From assembly GCF_025837095.1 (NCBI RefSeq), contig NZ_CP107551.1, positions 2,722,668 through 2,786,667 of the forward strand: DNA of 64,000 nt, given 5' to 3'. The translations under genes and the position numbers were made by a program. Positions 1-10,145 of this stretch are shown here, in pieces. The notes below the pieces were generated by a model. The model had not been told where the DNA came from. It did not search any database and saw nothing but the letters and a program-made list of their open reading frames with translations. The DNA comes from Rhodococcus sp. Z13. Its GTDB lineage: Bacteria > Actinomycetota > Actinomycetes > Mycobacteriales > Mycobacteriaceae. Within the stretch, counting starts at the first letter, position 1. Each line of letters opens with the position of its first letter.

Positions 1-978
1 AAGCGTGCGGAGCGCAACGTCGCCTTCTGGTTCGTCCTGGCCGGCCTGTCGGGTATCGCGTTCATTGCGATCTACCTGTTCTGGCCGTGGGAGTACCAAT
101 CCATCGGCGAGAAGGACTACGACTGGTACAGCCTGTACACCCCGATGCTCGGCATCACCCTGGGTCTGTCGATCCTCGGCATCGGTGTCGGCGCGGTGCA
201 GTTCACCAAGAAGTTCATCCCCGAGGAGGTGTCGATCCAGGATCGGCACGACGGTGGTTCCTCCGAGGTCGATCGCAAGACGATCGTCGCGGAGCTCGCC
301 GACTCCCTGGAGACCTCGACCCTTCCCCGCCGCAAGCTGATCAAGCGCACCGCCATCTTCGGTGGCGGCGCCCTCGGCCTCGGCCTGATCATGCCGCTCG
401 GTGGCCTGATCAAGAATCCGTGGAAGGAACGGGGCGAGTCGCCGCTGTGGGTGTCGGGCTGGACGCCGCGGTACCCGGGCGAGACGATCTACCTGCGTCG
501 TGACACCGGCCGTCCCCAGGACATCGTCCTGGTGCGTCCGGAGGACCTCGACGCCGGCGGCATGGAGACGGTGTTCCCGTTCCGCGAGTCCGATCGCGGC
601 GACGAGCACGCTCTGCTCGAGAGCCTGCGCGGTATCCGCAACGCCGTCATGCTGATCCGTCTGCGCACCGAGGACACCGAGCGCGTCGTCAAGCGCAAGG
701 GCCAGGAGAGCTTCAACTACGGCGACTACTTCGCCTACTCGAAGATCTGCACCCACCTCGGTTGCCCGACCTCGCTGTACGAGCAGCAGACCAACCGCAT
801 CCTGTGCCCGTGCCACCAGTCGCAGTTCGATGCCCTGGAGTACGGCAAGGCGATTTTCGGTCCGGCTGCTCGCGCACTGCCGCAGCTGCCGATTACAGTG
901 AACGAAGAGGGCTTCCTGGTCGCCAACGGTGACTTCATCGAGCCACTCGGCCCGGCCTTCTGGGAGCGTCGATCGTGA
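1..978 (+). CDS. qcrA: Rieske iron-sulfur subunit QcrA of cytochrome bc1 (5' partial)
   Basis: Rieske subunit of the actinobacterial menaquinol:cytochrome c reductase in the membrane-bound bcc-aa3 supercomplex. The reading frame is open from the first base, so the N-terminus lies outside the window; 325 codons are present. Two hydrophobic segments are visible near the start (about 9-80), and a further one at about 345-410 after the basic stretch RRKLIKR, fitting the multi-helix anchor of actinobacterial QcrA. The [2Fe-2S] ligand motifs CTHLGC (about 748) and CPCH (about 805-816) are intact. The stop overlaps the qcrB start by 4 bases, implying translational coupling within qcrCAB. Confidence 0.97.
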   Translation, partial: KRAERNVAFWFVLAGLSGIAFIAIYLFWPWEYQSIGEKDYDWYSLYTPMLGITLGLSILGIGVGAVQFTKKFIPEEVSIQDRHDGGSSEVDRKTIVAELADSLETSTLPRRKLIKRTAIFGGGALGLGLIMPLGGLIKNPWKERGESPLWVSGWTPRYPGETIYLRRDTGRPQDIVLVRPEDLDAGGMETVFPFRESDRGDEHALLESLRGIRNAVMLIRLRTEDTERVVKRKGQESFNYGDYFAYSKICTHLGCPTSLYEQQTNRILCPCHQSQFDALEYGKAIFGPAARALPQLPITVNEEGFLVANGDFIEPLGPAFWERRS

Positions 979-2633
979 GTACTTCAACCCAATCCCGTGC
1001 CGCGCACATCGGCGAGAATCTCGATTCCCGCTACCACCTGTCCGCGGGTATCCGTCGTCAGATCAACAAGGTGTTCCCCACCCACTGGTCCTTCCTGCTG
1101 GGTGAGATCGCGCTGTACAGCTTCGTCATCCTGTTGATCTCGGGTGTCTTCCTCACCCTGTTCTTCGACCCGTCGATGGCCCACGTGGTCTACGACGGCG
1201 TCTACACGCCGCTGCGTGGTGTGGGCATGTCCCGCGCCTACGAGACGACCCTGAACCTGTCGTTCGAGGTCCGCGGTGGTCTGTTCGTCCGCCAGATCCA
1301 CCACTGGGCGGCACTGATGTTCGCGGCGTCGATCATCGTGCACCTGCTGCGCATCTTCTTCACCGGTGCGTTCCGCCGCCCGCGTGAGGCGAACTGGGTG
1401 ATCGGCTCGCTGCTGCTCATCCTGGCGATGTTCGAGGGCTTCTTCGGTTACTCGCTCCCCGACGACCTGCTCTCCGGTACGGGTCTGCGGGCCGCCTTCT
1501 CGGGCATCACGCTGTCGGTCCCGATCATCGGCACCTGGCTGCACTGGGCGATCTTCGGCGGCGACTTCCCCGGCGATCTGATCATCCCGCGCTTCTACGT
1601 GCTGCACGTGCTGCTCGTCCCGGGCATCATCCTGGCCCTGATCGCCGCGCACCTCGCGCTGGTCTGGTACCAGAAGCACACCCAGTTCCCCGGCCCCGCC
1701 CGGACCGAACAGAACGTCGTGGGTGTCCGCATCCTCCCGGTGTTCGCCGTCAAGTCGGGTGCCTTCTTCGCGATGACCTTCGCGGTCCTCGCCCTGATGA
1801 GCGGTCTGTTCCAGATCAACCCGGTCTGGTACCTCGGCCCGTACAACCCGTCGCAGGTCTCCGCCGGCTCGCAGCCGGACATCTACATGATGTGGACGGA
1901 CGGCATGGCCCGTATCTGGCCGGCCTGGGAGCTGTACCCGTTCGGCCGGTACACGATCCCGCAGCCGTTCTGGATCGCGCTGATCATGGGCCTCGTCTTC
2001 GTGGTCCTCACGGTCTACCCGTGGATCGAGAAGAAGCTGACCAAGGACGACGCGCACCACAACCTGCTGCAGCGTCCTCGCGACGTGCCGGTCCGTACCG
2101 GCCTCGGGTTCATGGCGCTGGCCTTCTACGGTGTGGCCACGATCATGTGCATCAACGACCTCATCGCGTTCAAGTTCGACATCTCGATCAACGCGACGAC
2201 GTGGATGGGTCGTATCGGCCTGGTCATCCTGCCGCCGCTGGCGTACTTCATCGCCTACCGCTTCTGCCTGGCACTTCAGCGCAGCGACCGCCAGGTCCTG
2301 GAGCACGGCGTGGAGACGGGCATCGTCCGTCGCCTGCCGCACGGTGAGTACATCGAGATCCACCAGCCGCTCGGCCCGGTCGACGAGCACGGCCACCCGG
2401 TTCCGCTGGAGTACCAGGGTGCTCCGGTCCCGAAGCGGATGAACAAGCTCGGTACCGCCGGCAAGCCCGGCTCCGGCAGCTGGTGGAGCCCGGACCCGGC
2501 CGACGAGGCCGCCGCGCTCGAGGCCGCGCACCACGAGGCCGAGCTCGAGCTGCGGAACACGCTCCGCGAGTACCAGGAGCGCATCCACGGCAACGGCGAC
2601 GGTGCCAAGGAGCTGCCCGAGAAGTCGCACTGA
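975..2633 (+). CDS. qcrB: Cytochrome b subunit QcrB of the bc1 complex
   Basis: Cytochrome b subunit that oxidises menaquinol and carries both b hemes. The 552-residue protein starts at a GTG inside the qcrA stop (GTGA overlap). It has many transmembrane segments, the QIHHWAA heme-ligand region (about residue 110), the [17 protein letters not shown] stretch and a second His pair in the HVLLVPG region (about residue 210). A hydrophilic C-terminal tail of about 120 residues rich in Glu, His and Ala follows the last helix, as in other actinobacterial QcrB proteins. It is the last gene of the operon, and a strong hairpin follows 27 bases after the stop. Confidence 0.98.
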   Translation: MSTSTQSRAAHIGENLDSRYHLSAGIRRQINKVFPTHWSFLLGEIALYSFVILLISGVFLTLFFDPSMAHVVYDGVYTPLRGVGMSRAYETTLNLSFEVRGGLFVRQIHHWAALMFAASIIVHLLRIFFTGAFRRPREANWVIGSLLLILAMFEGFFGYSLPDDLLSGTGLRAAFSGITLSVPIIGTWLHWAIFGGDFPGDLIIPRFYVLHVLLVPGIILALIAAHLALVWYQKHTQFPGPARTEQNVVGVRILPVFAVKSGAFFAMTFAVLALMSGLFQINPVWYLGPYNPSQVSAGSQPDIYMMWTDGMARIWPAWELYPFGRYTIPQPFWIALIMGLVFVVLTVYPWIEKKLTKDDAHHNLLQRPRDVPVRTGLGFMALAFYGVATIMCINDLIAFKFDISINATTWMGRIGLVILPPLAYFIAYRFCLALQRSDRQVLEHGVETGIVRRLPHGEYIEIHQPLGPVDEHGHPVPLEYQGAPVPKRMNKLGTAGKPGSGSWWSPDPADEAAALEAAHHEAELELRNTLREYQERIHGNGDGAKELPEKSH

Positions 2634-2660
2634 CACTCGGTAGCGAACGAGTCACCTCGT

Positions 2661-2697
2661 AAAGGGGCCCCGGACCTTCACGGTCCGGGGCCCCTTT
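2661..2697 (+). terminator. Rho-independent-type terminator after qcrB
   Basis: A perfect 16-bp inverted repeat (AAAGGGGCCCCGGACC and its complement) surrounds a 5-base loop and ends in TTT. It closes the qcrCAB operon. Confidence 0.85.
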
Positions 2698-2707
2698 CGT
2701 TGCTGCG

Positions 2708-2770
2708 CCGATTCCTCTGTGCCGAATCTTCTGTGTCGAATCTTCTGTGTCGAATCTTCTGGGCCGAATC
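2708..2770. repeat. Four and a half 14-bp tandem repeats downstream of qcrB
   Basis: The unit TCGAATCTTCTGTG occurs four times in direct succession with a few substitutions (first copy CCGATTCCTCTGTG, fourth ending GGG), followed by a partial fifth copy. The array starts 10 bases after the qcrB terminator and lies between it and the HEAT-repeat gene. No coding frame explains it. It could be a slippage-prone VNTR or repeated binding sites; neither can be decided here. Confidence 0.8.
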
Positions 2771-2867
2771 GGCAGACCCCTCCCCTCCTCCACCGGTTAT
2801 GGTCCGGATGTCTTGACCTTGACACCGTGACAGGCACTCGAATGGGTCGGTGAAGGAGGTGTCTTCC

Positions 2868-3584
2868 ATGAGCACCCACCACGACCCGTCCGTCCGCGTC
2901 CCCACCCGAGTCCCCACCCGCGTCTCCGCCCCGGTCCCCATCGGTGTCCTCACTGTCGCCCTGACCGCCGCGGACACCCCGGTACGGCTGCGCGCAGCGC
3001 TCGAACTGGGGACCGCCGCCGACCCGCACACCGCCCGGGCGCTCGTCGAGCGGTGTGCCGTGGAACCGGACTTCTACGTCCGCGACATGCTGACCTGGGC
3101 GCTGTGCCGCCTCCCCGCCAGGATCACCGTGCCGCTCCTGCTCGCCGAGCTGGGGGCGGAGGGGACGCAGGCACGCAGCCAGGCCCTGCACACCCTCTCC
3201 AAGATCGGTGACCGGTCGGCCTGGCCCGGCGTGGCACGAATGCTGCACGACCCGCACGACGAGATCGCCCGCAGCGCGTGGCGGGCCGCGGTCGTCCTCG
3301 TCCCGGACGGGCAGGAGCCGCGGCTCGCCGCCGAGCTGGCCGGCGAACTCGGTCGCGGCGACCGGGAGGTCCGGCTGAGCCTGAGCCGGGCGCTCGCCGC
3401 CCTGGACGAGGCCGCTGTCCCCGCCCTGGAGGCCGCAGCGGCCCATCCCGACCCGCAGGTCCGGGCCCATGCGGCGGCCACCGAGCGGATCCGGGTCGAT
3501 CCCGACAGTAGCTTCGACCTCGCGGTGGAGACCGCACACCGGATCGCGGTGACGGACCCCGACGGCTCCCGGGAGGTGACGTGA
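2868..3584 (+). CDS. HEAT-repeat protein
   Basis: A 238-residue protein of unknown function, built almost entirely from alpha-helical repeats of HEAT/PBS-lyase type (for example VRLRAALELGTAADP, ARSQALHTLSKIGD and VRLSLSRALAALDEAAVPALEAA). It has no signal peptide or membrane segment. The ATG at 2868 is preferred over an in-frame GTG at 2850 because AAGGAGGT stands at the correct distance before the ATG. The stop overlaps the ATG of the MerR-HEAT gene, so the two are co-translated. HEAT proteins are usually protein-binding scaffolds; the arrangement suggests it works with, or modulates, the adjacent regulator (inference). Confidence 0.88.
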   Translation: MSTHHDPSVRVPTRVPTRVSAPVPIGVLTVALTAADTPVRLRAALELGTAADPHTARALVERCAVEPDFYVRDMLTWALCRLPARITVPLLLAELGAEGTQARSQALHTLSKIGDRSAWPGVARMLHDPHDEIARSAWRAAVVLVPDGQEPRLAAELAGELGRGDREVRLSLSRALAALDEAAVPALEAAAAHPDPQVRAHAAATERIRVDPDSSFDLAVETAHRIAVTDPDGSREVT

Positions 3585-4594
3585 TGCTCATCGGCGAGGT
3601 CTCGCAGCGGTCCGGGGTCAGCACACGGATGCTGCGGCACTACGACCGTCTCGGTCTGGTGTCGCCCACGGGCCGTACCGCGGGCGGCTACCGCGAGTAC
3701 ACCGATGACGACCTGCGTCGGCTGTTCCATGTGGAGAGCCTGCGCAGCCTCGGGATGTCGCTGCGGGAGGTGGGACGGGCGCTGGAGGACCCGACGTTCG
3801 CCCCGGCCGAACTGGTGCAGGAACTGATCCGGCACACTCAGGAGCGGATCGCGGCGGAGACGGAACTGCTCGCCCGCCTCGAAGGGGTCGGTGCGTCCTC
3901 CCCCACCGCCTGGGACGACGTGCTGCGCCTCGTCGCCCTGCTCCGCGCCTTCGAATCCGACTCCGGTTCCCGGCGTCAGCAGGCGGTGCTGTCGCAGACC
4001 GAGTCGGCGCCTCTTCCCGTCGATGCGCTGGTGGAGGCGGTGCTGACGGAGGAGAACGCATTCGTTGCAGGGGCACTGCGGTGGTCGCTGGCACGCAGCG
4101 GAACCGCGGCGCTCCCGGGGCTGGAGGCGGGGCTGGGCTCCCCCGACCCGCGCGTGCGCCGGCGGGCGATCGCCGCGCTCACCGAGATCCGTCTCCCGGA
4201 GGCCACCGCGCTGCTGCGCCGGGCCCTCGACGACGGCGACCGTACCGCCCGCACGTCGGCGGCCCTCGCGTTGGGTTTCCGCGGTGTGCAGGAGGCCGTC
4301 CCGGTGCTACTGGAGACGATCGTGGAGGGCCGGAAGGACGTCGAGGCGTCGGAGGTGCTCGGTGGGCTGGCCGACCGGTCGGTGCCGTCCGCGGAGATCG
4401 TGCGGTCCGTGCTGCGGGCCCTCGACGCGTCGTCCGATCCCCGCACGCGGCTGCGGCTCACCCAGACCCTCGCGGAGATCCCCGGGGACGCGGCCCACGA
4501 CGCCCTGCTCGCCCTCACCGCCGACCGGGACCGCACGGTGGCGGCAACGGCGGCGGTCGCCCTCACGACCCGCCGAGGAGCACGCAGGGCCTGA
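3584..4594 (+). CDS. MerR-family regulator with C-terminal HEAT repeats
   Basis: A 336-residue fusion. Residues 1-70 form a MerR winged helix (MLIGEVSQRSGVSTRMLRHY, then GYREYTDDDLRRL), and about 75-105 the dimerisation helix. The rest, from about residue 140, is HEAT repeats such as PRVRRRAIAALTEIRLPEATALL and TARTSAALALGFRG. No MerR metal-binding cysteines are present, so a small-molecule, redox or protein signal is likelier than metal. The start overlaps the upstream HEAT gene (TGATG); a GTG at 3581 is the alternative start. MerR proteins usually bind spacers in their target promoters; the only good candidate target seen is its own operon. Confidence 0.9.
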   Translation: MLIGEVSQRSGVSTRMLRHYDRLGLVSPTGRTAGGYREYTDDDLRRLFHVESLRSLGMSLREVGRALEDPTFAPAELVQELIRHTQERIAAETELLARLEGVGASSPTAWDDVLRLVALLRAFESDSGSRRQQAVLSQTESAPLPVDALVEAVLTEENAFVAGALRWSLARSGTAALPGLEAGLGSPDPRVRRRAIAALTEIRLPEATALLRRALDDGDRTARTSAALALGFRGVQEAVPVLLETIVEGRKDVEASEVLGGLADRSVPSAEIVRSVLRALDASSDPRTRLRLTQTLAEIPGDAAHDALLALTADRDRTVAATAAVALTTRRGARRA

Positions 4595-4603
4595 GAATGC
4601 GCG

Positions 4604-4635
4604 ACGGGCGCCGCACCCGAAGGTGCGGCGCCCGT
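4604..4635. terminator. Bidirectional terminator between merR-HEAT and ctaF
   Basis: A perfect 14-bp stem (ACGGGCGCCGCACC and its complement) with the tetraloop CGAA lies between two converging genes. Confidence 0.85.
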
Positions 4636-4657
4636 GCGAGCGGGGTGTACGAGAGGC

Positions 4658-5074
4658 TCAGTGCTTCTCGGGGCCGAGGTGGTACTCGAACACCAGACCG
4701 GCAGCCGACGCGACGATCAGCACGACCGCGACGACGATCAGCCAGGGCTGGAAGAACGCCAGCGCGATGGCGGCGAAGGCGGCCGCACCGGCCAGAAGGA
4801 TGGGCCAGAAGCTACCGGCACTGAAGAAGCCCAGGTCGCCGGCGCCGTCGCTGACCTCGGCGTCCTCGTAGTCCTCCGGACGGGTGTCGAGACGACGAGC
4901 GACGAACCGGAAGTACGTTCCGACGATCAGGGTCAGGCCCGCGGAGAGGACGATGGCCGTCAGACCCGCCCACTCGATGCCCTTGTCCGAGAGGCCGGTG
5001 AACGTGCCGTACACGATGGCGACGAGCACGAAGAACACCGTCACGACCTCGAAGAGCTTGGCTTCGATCTTCAT
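4658..5074 (-). CDS. ctaF: Cytochrome c oxidase subunit 4 (CtaF)
   Basis: Small actinobacterial subunit IV of the aa3 cytochrome c oxidase. The 138-residue protein starts [15 protein letters not shown] and has four hydrophobic helices in pairs (residues about 7-30, 35-57, 88-110 and 112-132) around a charged loop ([15 protein letters not shown]). It lies 34 bases downstream of ctaC on the same strand and is probably cotranscribed. The start is set by homology to the family; an upstream in-frame extension is rich in Arg and Pro and unlikely to be translated. Confidence 0.93.
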   Translation of the reverse strand: MKIEAKLFEVVTVFFVLVAIVYGTFTGLSDKGIEWAGLTAIVLSAGLTLIVGTYFRFVARRLDTRPEDYEDAEVSDGAGDLGFFSAGSFWPILLAGAAAFAAIALAFFQPWLIVVAVVLIVASAAGLVFEYHLGPEKH

Positions 5075-5108
5075 ATCAGCACTTGTCCTTGTCGGTGAGA
5101 GGTGGCCG

Positions 5109-6179
5109 TCACTCGCCGGCGGCGACGGAGGCCGACCGGTCCGTACGATCGGTCTTGAACGGGGTCGTCGAGGTTGCGATCGGGCTCTGGCCGATGGCCT
5201 CAAGCGCGGCGGCGTTCGACAGGCCCTGGCCGCCGTCCTCGACCGGCTTACGGAGCTCGATGTACCGGGCGAAGTCCTCGGGGCTGACCGCGCGGACCTC
5301 GAAGTTCATCATCGCGTGGTAGGTGCCGCACATCTCGGCGCAGCGGCCCACGAACGCACCCTCGCGCTCGATCTCGGAGATCTGGAAGACCGGATCGGAG
5401 TTGTTCTCGATCGGGTTCGGGTTCACGTCCCGCTTGAACAGGAACTCGGGGACCCAGAACGCGTGGATGACGTCCGACGACGCGAGCTGGAACTCGATGC
5501 GCTTGCCGGTGGGCAGAACGAGGACCGGGATCTCCTCGCTGGTGCCGATCGTCTCGATCTTGTCGTAGTGCAGGTAGGAGAGATCCTCCGTGGGCTTGCC
5601 GTGGATCGGGGGAACCTCGGCATGCTCGTCGTGGTCGCCCTCGATGCCCAGCTCGTAGGGCTGCAGGGCCATCGCGTCCTGGGCTTCCTGATCGGTGCCG
5701 TCGTAACGCGCGGTACCGTCACCGAGATCGACGGTGCGGTAACCGAACTTCCAGTTCCATTGGAACGCCGTGACGTCGACCACGACGTTCGGGTTGTCCT
5801 CCTTCTCGAGGACGTAGTTCTGCACCACGACGGTGAAGTAGAAGAGCACACACACGGCCACGAACGGAGCCGCGGTGTACGCGAGCTCGAGGGGCACGTT
5901 GTACGCCGTCTGGCGGGGGAACTCGGGGTCACCCTTGCGCCGGCGGTAGGCAGCCACCACCCAGAAGGTCAGGCCCCACACCAGAATGCCCATGACGAGG
6001 GCGGCGATCACCGACCACGTCCAGAGCTCACGCATACGCTCGGCCTGAGGAGTGACCCCCTCCGGCCAGCCGAAACGAAGGACTTCTTCGCTAGAACACC
6101 CGGTCAGCACCAAGGCTGCAATGCCGAGTGATGCTGCGAGCCCGAACCGCCGAAGGATCCGACCTTGCGCCACGTTCAC
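5109..6179 (-). CDS. ctaC: Cytochrome c oxidase subunit II (CtaC)
   Basis: Subunit II of the aa3 oxidase, which receives electrons from the bcc complex through its CuA centre. The 356-residue precursor has a lipoprotein-type signal with LTGC at Cys28, two transmembrane helices (about residues 52-75 and 98-122) and a periplasmic cupredoxin domain. The CuA ligands are visible as HAFWVPEF and the CAEMCGTYH cluster. A charged insert of about 40 residues precedes the binding region, as in other Actinobacteria. Divergently transcribed from asnB. Confidence 0.97.
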   Translation of the reverse strand: MNVAQGRILRRFGLAASLGIAALVLTGCSSEEVLRFGWPEGVTPQAERMRELWTWSVIAALVMGILVWGLTFWVVAAYRRRKGDPEFPRQTAYNVPLELAYTAAPFVAVCVLFYFTVVVQNYVLEKEDNPNVVVDVTAFQWNWKFGYRTVDLGDGTARYDGTDQEAQDAMALQPYELGIEGDHDEHAEVPPIHGKPTEDLSYLHYDKIETIGTSEEIPVLVLPTGKRIEFQLASSDVIHAFWVPEFLFKRDVNPNPIENNSDPVFQISEIEREGAFVGRCAEMCGTYHAMMNFEVRAVSPEDFARYIELRKPVEDGGQGLSNAAALEAIGQSPIATSTTPFKTDRTDRSASVAAGE

Positions 6180-6526
6180 GCCTTCCTGATCGCCGCAATT
6201 CCACTAGGGCACACCCGGAGGGCCAGCCCAATTACTACGCAGCGTAGACCAAACCCGGACGCAATCCATCGTCGGGGCACGAAGAAAGTGCCGGAGTGGG
6301 CGAAACGCCCGGAAGACGTACCTCGTGACCAGCGGTTCCCCGATCCGACGGTCCCTGCTCCGTCGTACGGCCGCCTGCCCGACTCGACCGTCTGCGGCAT
6401 ACTCCAGTAGAACCAACGCCGGACCCCGAGAGGAAGTTCCCGGTGTCACGCGCGGTGCGGTGTCCTGCGCTGTGCGCCCATCGGGGTTCGTTCGTGACAC
6501 CCCGACCGGAATGAGGTAACCCACGC
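6180..6526. promoter_or_regulatory. 347-bp divergent ctaC/asnB intergenic region
   Basis: No gene is supported here. It must hold the promoters of ctaC (leftward) and asnB (rightward). Visible elements are a 13-bp perfect palindrome, CTACGCAGCGTAG, at 6235-6247 and, overlapping it, TAGTAAT on the minus strand, a plausible -10 element for ctaC about 55 bases before its start. For asnB only a weak TACTCC hexamer near 6401 is seen. AATGAGGTAACC just before 6527 can serve as the asnB ribosome-binding site. Confidence 0.5.
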
Positions 6527-8452
6527 GTGTGCGGATTGCTCGGGTTTCTGACCACTGACGGCACCACCGACGACGCCGTCGCCCAGGTGGGCTCCGCAAT
6601 GCACTGCCTGCGTCATCGCGGGCCCGACGAGCACGGCACCTGGCACGACGCCGACCTGGTCCTCGGATTCAACCGCCTGTCGATCATCGACATCGCGCAT
6701 TCGCACCAGCCGCTGCGCTGGGGACCCCCGGAACAGCCCGACCGGTATGCGCTGACGTTCAACGGTGAGATCTACAACTACCTCGAACTGCGCGAGGAGC
6801 TCACCGAGAAGTTCGGTGCCGCCTTCGCCACCGAGGGCGACAGCGAGACCATCGTCGCGGCCTACCACCACTGGGGTGAGCGGGCCGTGCAGAAGCTGCG
6901 CGGCATGTTCGCCTTCGCGATCTGGGACACCCACACCCGTGAGCTGTTCCTCGCCCGCGATCCCTTCGGCATCAAGCCGCTGTTCATCGCGACCGGCCCG
7001 AACGGCACCGTCTTCGGTAGCGAGAAGAAGAGCCTGCTCGAGCTCGCCGATCTCGTCGGCATCGACACCGAACTCGACGCGCGGGCGATCGAGCACTACA
7101 CGGTGCTCCAGTACGTCCCCGAGCCGGAGACCCTGCACCGCAGCATCCGGCGCCTCGAATCGGGCTGCCACGCGCGTCTGCGGCCCGGTTCCGAGCCGGA
7201 GATCACCCGCTACTTCCACCCGACCTTCCCGGTGCGGCCGTTCGCGGCCGGCCGCGAGCAGGACCGCTACCGCGAGATCGCCGAGGCGCTCGAGGACTCG
7301 GTGGCCAAGCACATGCGGGCCGACGTGACGGTCGGGTCGTTCCTCTCGGGCGGCATCGACTCCACCGCCATCGCCGCGCTGGCGATGCGCCACAACCCCA
7401 AGCTCATCACCTTCACCGCCGGTTTCGAGCGGGAGGGCTACTCCGAGGTCGACGTCGCCGCCGAGTCGGCCGCGGCGATCGGTGCCCGGCACGTGGTGCG
7501 GGTGGTCTCCCCCGCCGAGTTCGCCGCGGCGATCCCGGAGATCATCTGGTACCTCGACGACCCGGTGGCCGACCCGGCACTCGTGCCGCTGTGGTTCATC
7601 GCCCGCGAGGCCCGCAAGCACGTCAAGGTCGTGCTGTCCGGTGAGGGCGCCGACGAGCTGTTCGGCGGCTACACCATCTACCGCGAGCCGCTGTCGCTGC
7701 GCCCGTTCGAGTTCCTCCCGTCGGCGCTGCGCCGGGCCGCCGGGAAGCTGTCCGAGCGCATCCCCGAGGGCACCCGCGGCAAGAGCCTGCTGCACCGCGG
7801 CTCGATGACCCTCGAGGAGCGCTACTACGGCAATGCCCGCAGCTTCAACGACGCACAGCTGCGCGCGGTGCTGCGCGACTTCCGACCCGAGTGGACCCAT
7901 CAGGACGTCACCGCGCCGATCTACGCGCAGTCGGCCGGCTGGGATCCGGTCGCCCGGATGCAGCACCTCGACCTGTTCACCTGGCTGCGCGGCGACATCC
8001 TCGTCAAGGCCGACAAGATGACGATGGCGAACTCGCTCGAGCTGCGTGTGCCGTTCCTCGACTCCGAGGTGTTCCGGGTGGCGTCGCAGGTGCCGTTGGA
8101 GCAGAAGATCACGAAGGACACGACGAAGTACGCGTTGCGTCAGGCTCTCGAGGGCATCGTGCCGCCGCACGTGCTGCACCGCGCGAAGCTGGGCTTCCCG
8201 GTGCCGCTGCGGCACTGGCTCGCCGGCACCGAGCTGTTCGACTGGGCGCACGAGGTGATCGCCGAGTCGCAGACCGATCACCTGCTGGACAAGACCGCGG
8301 TGACGAAGATGCTCGACGAGCACCGCACCGGCCCGATCGACCACAGCCGCCGCCTGTGGACGGTGCTGTGCTTCATGATCTGGCACGGCATCTTCGTCGA
8401 GAAGCGCGTCGTCCCGCAGATCCAGGAACCGGCCTACCCGGTCGAGCTCTGA
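6527..8452 (+). CDS. asnB: Glutamine-dependent amidotransferase AsnB/LtsA
   Basis: Class II glutamine amidotransferase fused to an asparagine-synthetase domain, 641 residues. Processed Met is followed by the catalytic Cys2 (MCGLLGF); the glutaminase domain covers about 1-200, and the synthetase domain carries the ATP pyrophosphatase loop SGGIDS at about residue 272. It starts at GTG 6527 because Cys must be residue 2. In Corynebacterium (LtsA) and mycobacteria the orthologue in this position amidates meso-diaminopimelate in peptidoglycan rather than making free asparagine; that role is inferred from family and synteny. Confidence 0.95.
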   Translation: MCGLLGFLTTDGTTDDAVAQVGSAMHCLRHRGPDEHGTWHDADLVLGFNRLSIIDIAHSHQPLRWGPPEQPDRYALTFNGEIYNYLELREELTEKFGAAFATEGDSETIVAAYHHWGERAVQKLRGMFAFAIWDTHTRELFLARDPFGIKPLFIATGPNGTVFGSEKKSLLELADLVGIDTELDARAIEHYTVLQYVPEPETLHRSIRRLESGCHARLRPGSEPEITRYFHPTFPVRPFAAGREQDRYREIAEALEDSVAKHMRADVTVGSFLSGGIDSTAIAALAMRHNPKLITFTAGFEREGYSEVDVAAESAAAIGARHVVRVVSPAEFAAAIPEIIWYLDDPVADPALVPLWFIAREARKHVKVVLSGEGADELFGGYTIYREPLSLRPFEFLPSALRRAAGKLSERIPEGTRGKSLLHRGSMTLEERYYGNARSFNDAQLRAVLRDFRPEWTHQDVTAPIYAQSAGWDPVARMQHLDLFTWLRGDILVKADKMTMANSLELRVPFLDSEVFRVASQVPLEQKITKDTTKYALRQALEGIVPPHVLHRAKLGFPVPLRHWLAGTELFDWAHEVIAESQTDHLLDKTAVTKMLDEHRTGPIDHSRRLWTVLCFMIWHGIFVEKRVVPQIQEPAYPVEL

Positions 8453-8466
8453 CCGTCACGACGAGA

Positions 8467-8503
8467 AACGGCCGCGAGCTTCCCACCGGGGCTCGCGGCC
8501 GTT
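8467..8503. terminator. Bidirectional terminator between asnB and adoK
   Basis: A 13-bp perfect stem (AACGGCCGCGAGC and its complement) with a 11-base loop separates two converging genes. Confidence 0.8.
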
Positions 8504-8536
8504 CGTCGTCCGCGCGGTGTGTCGGACCGCTCCGCG

Positions 8537-9634
<1,098 letters not shown>

Positions 9635-9642
9635 TCACGTTC

Positions 9643-9993
9643 TCAGTTGAACGAGTCGCCGCAGGCGCACGACCCCGTCGCGTTGGGGTTGTCGATCGTG
9701 AAGCCCTGCTTCTCGATGGTGTCGACGAAGTCGATGGACGCACCCTCGACGTAGGGGGCGCTCATCCGGTCGACGACGAGGTTCACACCGCCGAACTCCT
9801 TGGTGAGGTCGCCGTCGAGCGTGCGATCGTCGAAGAACAGCTGGTACCGCAGACCCGCGCAGCCGCCGGGCTGAACGGCGATACGCAGTGCCAGGTCGTC
9901 ACGGCCCTCCTGATCGAGCAGTGCCTTCGCCTTGGCAGCGGCAGCCTCGGTCAGGATGACGCCGTGAGTGTCGGTCTCTTGCTGCACAGTCAT
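9643..9993 (-). CDS. erpA: Iron-sulfur cluster insertion protein, HesB/ErpA type
   Basis: A-type carrier that hands Fe-S clusters to apoproteins. The 116-residue protein shows the three conserved cysteines: one in PGGCAGLRY (about residue 44) and the pair in the C-terminal GSCACGDSF. It could supply clusters to LipA or QcrA, encoded nearby, but that is inference. Monocistronic: a hairpin follows it and the upstream region is divergent from the DUF3043 gene. Confidence 0.94.
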   Translation of the reverse strand: MTVQQETDTHGVILTEAAAAKAKALLDQEGRDDLALRIAVQPGGCAGLRYQLFFDDRTLDGDLTKEFGGVNLVVDRMSAPYVEGASIDFVDTIEKQGFTIDNPNATGSCACGDSFN

Positions 9994-10133
9994 GGGCGCT
10001 CCCTGTCGTTCGTATCCAAACCCGGTTGCTTCAACGGTACCGTGCCGGAATCTATTCCTCGTGGTCGAGGCGCGTGGGTCCTCGGCCGCGGGTGGTGAGC
10101 CTCGCGGATTTTCCGCTTCCCTCGACTATCCCA

Positions 10134-10139
10134 TAGCCT
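10134..10139 (+). promoter_or_regulatory. -10 element of a leaderless promoter for the DUF3043 gene
   Basis: TAGCCT fits TANNNT and lies 6 bases before GTG 10146. There is no Shine-Dalgarno sequence between them, so the transcript probably begins at the start codon. Prediction from spacing only. Confidence 0.45.
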
Positions 10140-10145
10140 GGTGGT

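Noticed and set aside
984-2636. 550-codon open frame antisense to qcrB
   Set aside because: Long antisense frames are expected in GC-rich coding DNA; the translation is Arg/Asp/Glu/Val-rich low complexity with no family resemblance, and qcrB is certain.
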